A stretch of DNA of 52,612 nt, taken from NCBI GenBank assembly GCA_903919125.1, contig CAIXGS010000008.1, positions 1 to 52,612 of the forward strand, given 5' to 3'. Position numbers and translations under genes: made by a program. Position 1 is the stretch's first letter, and every line of letters begins with the position of its first letter. The notes under the pieces are model-generated. The model was not told the origin of the DNA and searched no databases. It saw only the letters and a list, made by a program, of their open reading frames with translations. Below, in pieces: positions 36,401 to 42,979 of the stretch. This DNA is from an uncultured Spartobacteria bacterium. GTDB taxonomy: Bacteria > Verrucomicrobiota > Verrucomicrobiia > Chthoniobacterales > Chthoniobacteraceae.

Positions 36401-37460
36401 CAAGTTCGCCACATCCGTCGCTTTGCCCAGCACCCTGATGATCGATCCGGAACGCACTCGGCTCCCGCGCAACGAGGAAACTCCGATCCACCCCTCGTAC
36501 AGCTTTGTTTACGTCACAGACCGCGAAGAAGGACTTATCGTCGTGAAGGCAAGCGCCTTATTCGACGGTGATCCTAAGAACAACTTCCTCTCCCGGAGCA
36601 AACTTAAGGACACCTCTGGCAAATCGATCGGCAATCATTTCAACCCCAATGGAGTACTCTCGGGCGCCGAATATGGCCTCTGCGCTGGGCATCGCCTTTA
36701 CGTCTGCACCAAACGCGGTCTCGCTGTGGTAGATCTCAACGAACCGGAACGCCCGCGCCTCGTTGGGGAACTCGCTGATGGCTCCCTGCGCAACCCCAAG
36801 GCGATCGCCATTCAATTTCAGTACGCTTTTGTGACGGACGACGACGGGCTCAAAGTCATCAGTCTGGAAGATCCCGAGCATCCAAAGCTCCTCCCCAAAG
36901 CCACCGTCGCTTTGAAACACGCCCACAAACTCTACGTAGCGCGCACCTACGTCTACGTGGCTAACGGCCCAGAAGGGATCGCGATCGTTAACATCGAAAA
37001 GCCCGCCCGCCCTAGCCTCGAGCTTATGTACAACGCCGATGGCGCGCTCAACGACACGCACTCCCTCCAAATCGGTTCAATCGCCGCCTCCATGTACGCC
37101 TTGGTGGCCGACGGTAAAAACGGATTGCGCGTCCTCCAGCTCATCTCCCCAGACACCGTCGAGGGCGCCGCTGGATTCAGTCCGGCCCCAGCGCCACGTC
37201 TCATCGCCACCTATCCCACTCCCACCCCGATGCTCGCTGTGTCTCGAGGCCTCGATCGTGACCGCGTGGTGGATGAAACCGGCAAACAAACCGTCGTTTT
37301 CGGCCGACGCGGCGCTAAGCCCTTCGCTCTAGAAGACATGGCCCGCTTCCTAAAACACTCTAACGGCGCCGCCTTCCGGGTCGAGGACGTCACGGGATCG
37401 GGAAGCGAAGTGCGCACGAAGTCCGGCAATCCGCTCCCAAAACCGGTTGGGGACCGCTGA
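33417..37460 (+). CDS. Decaheme cytochrome c fused to LVIVD-type beta-propeller
   Basis: A 1347-residue exported protein. The signal peptide is 1-32 (VLGLLLPLLVLLVGGWRVLAQ), followed by a Pro/Ala/Ser-rich linker to about 130. A multihaem region at about 140-860 has ten CXXCH motifs: CVECH, CTDCH, CGLCH, CTACH, CMNCH, CADCH, CIDCH, CQICH, CFGCH and CTDCH. The C-terminal region of about 935-1290 has six repeated blades of the LVIVD type, such as LYTANGLGGLEVFDVANI, LYVCTKRGLAVVDLNEP and YVYVANGPEGIAIVNIEKP. It starts 5 bases after the porin. It is the likely terminal, surface-facing or periplasmic electron carrier of the cluster. The propeller may bind a partner protein or an external substrate; this is inference. 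There is no clear ribosome-binding site, so it may be translated by coupling to the porin gene. Confidence 0.9.
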   Translation: MSLFRPLVRKKVLGLLLPLLVLLVGGWRVLAQSSTTPGAGPAIAAPAAPPNSPISSLFRATEAAPKSRAYYAPATSVSTSQEPTKPSPTPPSQKEPPARGSASGAHGPAISGKTPPVHAGPRPPKNWIDQSQDEAKRKSAGCVECHTQTDAHTMHASPNVVLGCTDCHGGDPRKGLTIVDAHVHPRHPEFWKGSANPPNSHVALNHESPEFIRFMNPGDLRVAKEACGLCHGDIVDRVSNSMMNHGGMLWNAAAYNNGAINIKDAVVGQAYGADGVPLTLNNPFVPTEEETRTLGILPSLSPLPRFNISQPGNLFRIFEKGGSDQLTLGIPTLDEPPGKPERRLSQRGLGTLNRIDPVFLGAQKTRLHDPLLGFLGSNDRPGDYRSSGCTACHVVYANDRSPSNSGWWSKYGNQGLSFSKDPTIPKNERGHPIVHQFTRAVPSSMCMNCHMHQGNAFVNPYLGYTWWDQETDGEFMYPKKQKDPSEEEMAKAAVSAPEAASVRGLWGDLDFLEKVAELNPKLKHTQFADYHGHGWVFRAIFKQDRKGNRLDLDDKIVAHSDFKRAVHLKDIHLAKGMQCADCHFNVDVHGNGLLYGEVRNAETIECIDCHGTVSERPRKIVDGRITMPTSGASGETTPEDRRTIKPVDLMTTKTSWRPRFEWEGDKLFQNSTMSADIRWEVPQTVDVIDPNSPRYNAKARYAKTIERDGQTWGAETSSADACARMAHNNKSMDCQICHSSWATSCFGCHLPMKANTRTPQNKYEGAVDRNFITYNPQVVRDDVFMLGLDGTVKKNRLAVIRSSSAVIVGSQNNNREWVYSQQQTVSAEGYSGQAFNPHFAHTTSGKGTTKNCTDCHLSKAGDNNAWMTQLLGFGTGTVNFFGRYAYVGGEKAVHGVVWTEQDEPQSAIGSSFQKLAYPRNFEEHLARGRRLEEGYEHHAHTINDLTLRGEYLYTANGLGGLEVFDVANIDNKGFSERITSSPVSPLGGQRTVVRSKFATSVALPSTLMIDPERTRLPRNEETPIHPSYSFVYVTDREEGLIVVKASALFDGDPKNNFLSRSKLKDTSGKSIGNHFNPNGVLSGAEYGLCAGHRLYVCTKRGLAVVDLNEPERPRLVGELADGSLRNPKAIAIQFQYAFVTDDDGLKVISLEDPEHPKLLPKATVALKHAHKLYVARTYVYVANGPEGIAIVNIEKPARPSLELMYNADGALNDTHSLQIGSIAASMYALVADGKNGLRVLQLISPDTVEGAAGFSPAPAPRLIATYPTPTPMLAVSRGLDRDRVVDETGKQTVVFGRRGAKPFALEDMARFLKHSNGAAFRVEDVTGSGSEVRTKSGNPLPKPVGDR

Positions 37461-37464
37461 TTTT

Positions 37465-38202
37465 TTAACGCGGTGCAATCGGAGGCAGTGAGACGCCTTG
37501 ACCGACTTCCAAAACAGGTTCTAACGAGGCGTTCTCCAGCTTAAAATCGTCTCCGATAAGCAACTTAAGATTATCCAGAGCGAAGGTCGCGAGCGGATGT
37601 ACCGCATTGTTAGCAAGTTGAGAAAGCACGGGAAGCGAGATCTCTTTGGGGCGTTCCATCAAATCCGCGAATAAGACACTTAAAACCCGGCCATGTGTCT
37701 GTGCATTCGCCAGGATCGGTTGAGCCGCACTCCTCCAATCCGAATTGGACAACCGCTCCATGGCCTGCTCCGTTGCGGTCTCGAGCGCCTCCTCTGGCAA
37801 GTAGGCCAGCAAACTCAGAATTGCCTTGGCTGCCGGCGTTCCTTCCCCAGCTCGGGCAATCGTCTCTTTCAATTGCAACTCCCACCCCAGTGGCCCCTTG
37901 CTGAAATTCAACTGCGACATCGGGTTGCGCCCTCCAATGGTCTCAGCCGACAATCCCGCCGCCTGATTCCAAGCCTCAAGTCGCGCCGTGCCGGCCTCAA
38001 CTGCAACCCCGCCAACCATCGCCCGAGACTCGCCGGCAGGCCCCTTCGAATGCAATTCCTCCTCCGAAAGCCCCTCGCCCTTGGCTGCTTCTCCTACAGC
38101 GCCCTGTTTACTCTCACCCTTGAAGTCCACCCGCACAAACCAGACAAACGCCGCACCAAACAAGCACAGCCCTGCAATTTTTAGCGGCAGTGAACTCCTC
38201 AT
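37465..38202 (-). CDS. Membrane-anchored protein of unknown function
   Basis: A 245-residue protein not recognised as a named family. It has an N-terminal helix (about 7-25, KIAGLCLFGAAFVWFVRV), then a charged, Gly/Glu-rich linker (28-65) and an alpha-helical C-terminal region (about 100-230) with HEAT-like helical pairs (AKAILSLLAYLPEEALETA, PVLSQLANNAVHPLATFAL). It probably faces the periplasm. It converges on the decaheme-LVIVD gene with only four bases between the two stop codons. Confidence 0.6.
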   Translation of the reverse strand: MRSSLPLKIAGLCLFGAAFVWFVRVDFKGESKQGAVGEAAKGEGLSEEELHSKGPAGESRAMVGGVAVEAGTARLEAWNQAAGLSAETIGGRNPMSQLNFSKGPLGWELQLKETIARAGEGTPAAKAILSLLAYLPEEALETATEQAMERLSNSDWRSAAQPILANAQTHGRVLSVLFADLMERPKEISLPVLSQLANNAVHPLATFALDNLKLLIGDDFKLENASLEPVLEVGQGVSLPPIAPR

Positions 38203-38295
38203 ACGAAAAGACTCTAGGCGGCTTCATACCCAGCGCCGTGCTTGGAAATGCTCCAAGTGCGCAGAAGATTCAAACCCATCCCACCCAATCACCTC

Positions 38296-38327
38296 AAATA
38301 AAAGTCGCCGCCCTCAAAGACGGCGAC
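38296..38327 (-). terminator. Rho-independent terminator of the peroxiredoxin gene
   Basis: A perfect 7-bp stem (GTCGCCG at 38304-38310 with CGGCGAC at 38321-38327) with a 10-base loop. On the minus strand it is followed by TTTTATTT. It lies 35 bases past the peroxiredoxin stop in the correct orientation. Confidence 0.85.
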
Positions 38328-38361
38328 ACACTGCCGCCAGCACAACCGCCAATAAAAAAGA

Positions 38362-38874
38362 CTACTTCGGAAGCGCATCAAATGCCTTCACGACATCCTT
38401 GGCATGATCCGTGGTCGAGGCGCTCAACATATTCCACACCACTTTGCCGTCCTTCACCAAAAACGACATCCGCTTGGCGAAACCTCCCATGAAGGGAACC
38501 CCAAAGGCTGCTGCGACTTTCCCTTCAGGATCAGCTACCAACGTGAAGGGCAGTTTGTACTTTTCTTCAAACTTCTTCTGCGACTCTGGCTTGTCGCCAC
38601 TCACTCCCAACACTTGGATACCCTTACCGCTCAACACGCTCCAGTCATCCCGCAGACTGCAAGCCTGCTTGGTGCATCCGGGCGTATCCGCTTTTGGATA
38701 AAAATAAACCAGCGTCGTCCCCTTCGCAAAGACGTCCTTAAGGACGACATTCTGCCCATTTTGATCAGAAGCGGTGACGTCGGGAACTGCCGTACCAACA
38801 GCCAAGGGGTCCCCTTTGGCTACTAGTATCAGACCGAGAAATGAAACGACCGTGGTGAGAAATTTCTTACACAT
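38362..38874 (-). CDS. Exported Bcp-type peroxiredoxin
   Basis: Thiol peroxidase reducing hydrogen peroxide and organic hydroperoxides. The 170-residue product has an N-terminal signal-like segment (KFLTTVVSFLGLILVAKG), so it probably acts in the periplasm, unlike E. coli Bcp. The peroxidatic site is FYPKADTPGCTKQACSL, with the peroxidatic Cys in PGCT and a second Cys five residues later as in atypical 2-Cys Bcp enzymes. The later FTLVADPEGKVAAAFGVP motif also fits. A terminator lies downstream. It is the only peroxide-defence gene in the window and is divergent from panC. Confidence 0.92.
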   Translation of the reverse strand: MCKKFLTTVVSFLGLILVAKGDPLAVGTAVPDVTASDQNGQNVVLKDVFAKGTTLVYFYPKADTPGCTKQACSLRDDWSVLSGKGIQVLGVSGDKPESQKKFEEKYKLPFTLVADPEGKVAAAFGVPFMGGFAKRMSFLVKDGKVVWNMLSASTTDHAKDVVKAFDALPK

Positions 38875-39053
38875 ACAATTTAGCTTGGGTTCAACACTGA
38901 ATAAGACTGAGTAGCACAGGATCTCTTAGTTGTCAGTTCGTGGAAATGATTCTCTTTATGGTGATGAATCTAAAAGTCTCGATAGAGCATCCCGCTTAAC
39001 TCATTAAATACTTCAATTCAGCAAGTCTTCCGAGTCAACAATCCACCGCCCTT

Positions 39054-39902
39054 TTGAAAACAATACGCTCCTTGGCTGCTCTCCGAAGCGCCCTTGAAGG
39101 CTCCCAATGCCCCCAGGTGCTTGTCCCCACCATGGGCGCCCTCCACGCAGGACACGCGGCGCTGCTGGTTCGCGCCCGTAAACTCGCCGGTCGCCTCGGC
39201 TCAGTCACCGCCTCCATTTTTGTCAACCCTACCCAGTTTGGACCTAACGAAGACCTTTCACGTTACCCGCGCCCATTTGCCAAAGATCAGGCCTTGTGCC
39301 GCACCCACGGCGTGAACCTTCTCTTCGCTCCAACCCCAGAAGCACTCTACCCAGACGGCTTTTCCACATGGGTTCACGAAGAATCCGTGGGCCTCGGCCT
39401 TTGCGGCGGCACGCGTCCCGGACATTTTCGCGGAGTCTGCACGGTGGTGCTCAAACTGCTGCTGCTCACGCGTGCAACACACGCCGTTTTTGGCCGAAAA
39501 GACTTCCAACAATGCGCCGTCATCGCGCGCTTGGTGCGCGACCTCAATCTGCCAGTTAAACTGGACTTCGTGGACACCGTACGCGAGCCCGACGGGTTGG
39601 CTCTTTCCTCGCGCAACGCCTACCTGACTCCCGAAGAAAGAAGCGAAGCCCCGCGCATCTACGCTGCATTGGTCGCGGCTCAAGCAGCCGTCGCTCGTGG
39701 AGAGAGCACCGCGAGCAGGCTGCGTCGCGCGCTTGAGCGCAGGCTCGCCGCTATCCCCGGGGCGCGCGTGGACTACGTCGCGTTCGTAGACGGCAGCACG
39801 CTTCAACCCGTCTCAAAGGTGACAACCGGCTGCGTCGCCGCCGTCGCCGTGTGGTTAGGCAAGACAAGGCTCATTGACAACATCCTCCTATCAGTGGGTT
39901 AA
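39054..39902 (+). CDS. panC: Pantothenate synthetase
   Basis: Condenses pantoate and beta-alanine with ATP to form pantothenate. The 282-residue product has the expected motifs: VPTMGALHAGHAALL (the HxGH nucleotide motif), FVNPTQFGPNEDLSRYPR, CGGTRPGHFRGVCTVV, FGRKDFQQ, and REPDGLALSSRNAYL (KMSKS-like and SSRN). The start codon appears to be TTG at 39054; no ATG fits the conserved N-terminus. About 180 bases separate it from the divergent peroxiredoxin gene. panB is not in the window. Confidence 0.96.
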   Translation: MKTIRSLAALRSALEGSQCPQVLVPTMGALHAGHAALLVRARKLAGRLGSVTASIFVNPTQFGPNEDLSRYPRPFAKDQALCRTHGVNLLFAPTPEALYPDGFSTWVHEESVGLGLCGGTRPGHFRGVCTVVLKLLLLTRATHAVFGRKDFQQCAVIARLVRDLNLPVKLDFVDTVREPDGLALSSRNAYLTPEERSEAPRIYAALVAAQAAVARGESTASRLRRALERRLAAIPGARVDYVAFVDGSTLQPVSKVTTGCVAAVAVWLGKTRLIDNILLSVG

Positions 39903-40016
39903 ATTATCCCATAAACTCCTCCCCTTCTAGCGCTTAAAAATAATCAAAAAAATCACTACAAACCGTCTCGTCCTAACCGCTTGACCCTGCCTGTAGTCCC
40001 TCGCTTATACCTGCTC

Positions 40017-40661
40017 ATGCGAATTCAGACTCTCTGGGAAGGCCGCGCTATTTTTGCCGTCCTTATTTTATTGGGCGGGGCCGGTTGGGGCCTGCACTGG
40101 CCTTGGCTCATAGCCGTGGCAGTTCTAGGCACCCTCTTCTGCCTCAACTTCTTTCGCGACCCGAACCGCACCGGCTCCACCGATGTGCGCGATATCTTGT
40201 CCGCCGCCGACGGTACCGTGACGGAAATTGTCGAAATGGAAGAAACGGAATTCGCCAAAAAGCCGATGAAGCGCATCGGTGTGTTTTTGTCGGTGCTCGA
40301 CGTTCACACCAACCGCGCGCCAATGGACGGAACGGTGACTTACCTAAATCATTTTCCAGGCACGTATCCCGGACCGTATCTCGACGCTCGGAACAAAGAG
40401 TGCTCGAGCAAAAACGAGGCGCAGACCTGGGCGTTTGAGAGTGCGCAGACGGTTTTGGTTGTCCGCCAAATCACCGGTGCCATCGCAAGACGCATCGTGC
40501 CATGGCGCAAGGTCGGGGACGCAGTGTTAAAGGGCGAGCGCTTCGGCATGATACGTTTCGGTTCGCGTACGGAAGTCTTTGTACCGCTGGAGGCTGAGGT
40601 TATGGTGACACCTGGCCAGAAGGTCAAAGGGGGCGAGACGGTCATAGCAAGACTCCCGTAA
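40017..40661 (+). CDS. psd: Phosphatidylserine decarboxylase, short (Psd-B-like) type
   Basis: Makes phosphatidylethanolamine from phosphatidylserine using a self-generated pyruvoyl group. The product is 214 residues from the ATG at 40017; a TTG at 39981 would add 12 residues. Two hydrophobic helices lie at the N-terminus (FAVLILLGGAGWGL, LIAVAVLGTLFCLNFFRD), then the catalytic domain: FRDPNR, AADGTVTEI, FLSVLDVHTNRAPMDGTV, and the self-cleavage site RFGSR near the C-terminus, with Ser as the pyruvoyl precursor. It lies 53 bases before pssA, the usual pairing for this short family. Confidence 0.93.
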   Translation: MRIQTLWEGRAIFAVLILLGGAGWGLHWPWLIAVAVLGTLFCLNFFRDPNRTGSTDVRDILSAADGTVTEIVEMEETEFAKKPMKRIGVFLSVLDVHTNRAPMDGTVTYLNHFPGTYPGPYLDARNKECSSKNEAQTWAFESAQTVLVVRQITGAIARRIVPWRKVGDAVLKGERFGMIRFGSRTEVFVPLEAEVMVTPGQKVKGGETVIARLP

Positions 40662-40714
40662 ACCATCGCACCCCAGACATTTGCCGCTCACCCTCTCCTT
40701 TTAGAAACCTTTCC

Positions 40715-41626
40715 ATGGGCGACGACAACAGCGTCAAAATCTACCTCCTGCCCAATCTGATGACGGCGGGCAACCTGTTTTGCGGGTTTGCAGCGTCATT
40801 GAAAATAGTAGAGAACGCCACCGTCTACGCGCTTCCCGGTGGCACCCCGGCGGTCATGGCGGCTGACACTCACCAGATTCACTACGCGATCTGGTTAATT
40901 CTGGCCTCTTGCATTTTCGACCTTCTCGACGGCCGCTTGGCCCGACTCGGCGGCCATGAAAGTCCCTTTGGGCGCGAGTTTGATTCCCTCGCTGACATCG
41001 TCTCCTTCGGCGTCGCTCCCGCGCTGATGGTGTACAAAATCGTGCTCTTCCAATTCCCGCGCACCGGCTGGCTCATTGCCTCCGTGTACCTCGTATGCGG
41101 TGCCCTCCGCCTGGCCCGCTTTAACTGCCTGGCCGCCGCAAACTCTGCCGAAGCAAACCGCGAGTTTACTGGGTTCCCCATCCCCGCTGCGGCCGGCCTG
41201 ATCGCTTCCTTGACGTTATTTATTTTGTTCTTGGACGAGAACGCAACACAGCTTGGAACCAGCAAATGGATCCTTCCACCACTCATGCTATTTCTTGCAT
41301 GGATGATGTTTAGCAAATTTCGATACCCGAGCTTCAAAGGGCTTTCCTGGCGCTCTACGCGTTCGCTTTCAAAGTTCGTCGGCATTCTGATAGTCGCCGT
41401 ACTTACTGCACTGAATTTTGAGTGGATGCCTTTCCTGCTCTTTTTAACGTATCTGCTCTACGGATTCCTACGTCCTTTCCTTTCCCGTGAAATGAAGCGC
41501 GACATCGAAGAGGACGAGGACGAAGAGGAGGCAAGACTCGCTGTTTTCGGCCAGCCTTCCGACTCGCCGCCTTCGGCTACTGACTCTAAATCTCCGGCGC
41601 AGACCAACGAAAAGCCGCAGCACTGA
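40715..41626 (+). CDS. pssA: CDP-diacylglycerol-serine O-phosphatidyltransferase
   Basis: Makes phosphatidylserine from CDP-diacylglycerol and serine in the inner membrane. The 303-residue product has several hydrophobic helices and the CDP-alcohol phosphotransferase signature across DLLDGRLARLGG and SPFGREFDSLADIVSFG, with all metal-binding Asp residues present. The last 45 residues form an acidic tail (EEDEDEEEA). It follows psd by 53 bases, so the two steps to phosphatidylethanolamine are made together. Confidence 0.96.
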   Translation: MGDDNSVKIYLLPNLMTAGNLFCGFAASLKIVENATVYALPGGTPAVMAADTHQIHYAIWLILASCIFDLLDGRLARLGGHESPFGREFDSLADIVSFGVAPALMVYKIVLFQFPRTGWLIASVYLVCGALRLARFNCLAAANSAEANREFTGFPIPAAAGLIASLTLFILFLDENATQLGTSKWILPPLMLFLAWMMFSKFRYPSFKGLSWRSTRSLSKFVGILIVAVLTALNFEWMPFLLFLTYLLYGFLRPFLSREMKRDIEEDEDEEEARLAVFGQPSDSPPSATDSKSPAQTNEKPQH

Positions 41627-41666
41627 GAGAAGCAGGCAGCCCACCCCTCCGTCCCGCTTTACCGCA

Positions 41667-42839
41667 ATGAGCGACTTCGCGCAAACAGGCGTCATCTGTA
41701 CCCTGCAGAGGCTCAACGACGTACACCTCGCACCACTGGACCGCGAGTGGCTTCCAGACCGATCAGCGCGGTGTCCCATATCGTTGATTTTGCCCTGCCA
41801 CGCGCCTGATTTGCAGCAACCGGCACTCCGCCATATTTGCGAGCAACTCACTGGGGCGCAGTGGTTGCAACGCGTTGTCATTCCAATCAACGGCCTCCCT
41901 CCTTCAGAGCAAGCCGCGGTACGTTCGCAATTTGCGCAGCAGCTTCCCATCTCGCACACGCTTCTTTTCACAGACGCTCCCCCTCTTAACGACGCCCTAG
42001 CTCTCGCCGCCGGACGCCCCAAGGAATTGCTACGCCCAGGAAAAGGTCTCAACGTGTGGGCCGCACTCGGCTGGCTCCACGCCCAACGCATAGGCGGAAT
42101 CTATGCGCTTCAGGACGCCGATGTCCTTTCTTTCAACCGCCCGACCTTGGCACGTTTGTGCTTTGCTCTCGCCGAGGAAGAGCTCCAATTCGACTTCGCA
42201 AAGATGTACTACAGTCGCGTCACAGACCGCCTGTACGGGCGGGTTAGCAGGCTATTTCTCACTCCCCTTTTGCACTCTTTCGTCCGGGTACTGGGGCATC
42301 ATCCGCTGTTGGATTTTCTACTAGGATTCCGTTATCCGCTGGCCGGGGAATGCGCGTTACGGGCTTCATTGGCTTCCAGTCTTCCGTTCCACGAAGGTTG
42401 GTCGCTGGAAATAGGAATGTTATGTGAAGTGTTCCGACGCATTGAACCCGCCCGCGTCTGCCAAGTAGACGGCGGCACAGGCTACGACCACAAGCACCAA
42501 CCCGCCACAGGGGGGCTGCTGGGAATGTGCGAACAAATCGCTAACACCCTACTGCAACAGCTTGCCATTGAGGGCTGTAATGTCGACCACACCATTCGCG
42601 AGACACTCCTGAGAACCCTGCAACGAGAGACCGCACAGGCCGTCAAACGCTCAAACGCCTTGGCGAGACTCAACGGAATAACGTCAAGCCCCTCTCAGGA
42701 AATTGCTGACGCACTGCACTTTACGAATACACTACCCACAGGCCCTCTCCCCACGCCGCAGCCGCTGCCATCTTGGGAAACGGTTGAGCGCATGCAACCA
42801 TCTGCGCTCGAATTACTTTCGAAACACATCAAAATATAA
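41667..42839 (+). CDS. GT81-like glycosyltransferase (glucosyl-3-phosphoglycerate synthase-like)
   Basis: A 390-residue protein of GT-A type resembling GT81 glucosyl-3-phosphoglycerate or mannosylglycerate synthases. Supporting motifs: SLILPCHAPD near residue 38, PGKGLNVWAALGWL, ALQDADVLSF (the metal-binding DAD), FAKMYYSRVTDRLYGRVSRL, YPLAGECALR, GWSLEIGMLCEVF and GTGYDHKHQ. The DxD, the LAGE and the xxEIGxL blocks follow the order of GpgS. It would make a glycosylated 3-phosphoglycerate compatible solute or lipid precursor. It starts 40 bases after pssA. The exact donor and acceptor cannot be told from the sequence. Confidence 0.75.
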   Translation: MSDFAQTGVICTLQRLNDVHLAPLDREWLPDRSARCPISLILPCHAPDLQQPALRHICEQLTGAQWLQRVVIPINGLPPSEQAAVRSQFAQQLPISHTLLFTDAPPLNDALALAAGRPKELLRPGKGLNVWAALGWLHAQRIGGIYALQDADVLSFNRPTLARLCFALAEEELQFDFAKMYYSRVTDRLYGRVSRLFLTPLLHSFVRVLGHHPLLDFLLGFRYPLAGECALRASLASSLPFHEGWSLEIGMLCEVFRRIEPARVCQVDGGTGYDHKHQPATGGLLGMCEQIANTLLQQLAIEGCNVDHTIRETLLRTLQRETAQAVKRSNALARLNGITSSPSQEIADALHFTNTLPTGPLPTPQPLPSWETVERMQPSALELLSKHIKI

Positions 42840-42866
42840 ACCACATGATACTGCAAACCATGTGGT
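42840..42866 (+). terminator. Hairpin after the GT81-like gene
   Basis: ACCACATG at 42840-42847 pairs perfectly with CATGTGGT at 42859-42866 around an 11-base loop, beginning at the last base of the stop codon of the GT81-like gene. No T run follows, so termination strength is uncertain. The rest of the 140-base gap to the next gene shows nothing I can name. Confidence 0.4.
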
Positions 42867-42979
42867 GATATTGCGCTTAGAACGCTGAACCCTACCAGTC
42901 GGACTCGCCTGCGGCCATGTGCGGCTACGTCCCTCAATCCTTGCGAGAAAGTCCTTTTTAGATTTTCTATTCCTTGCCC

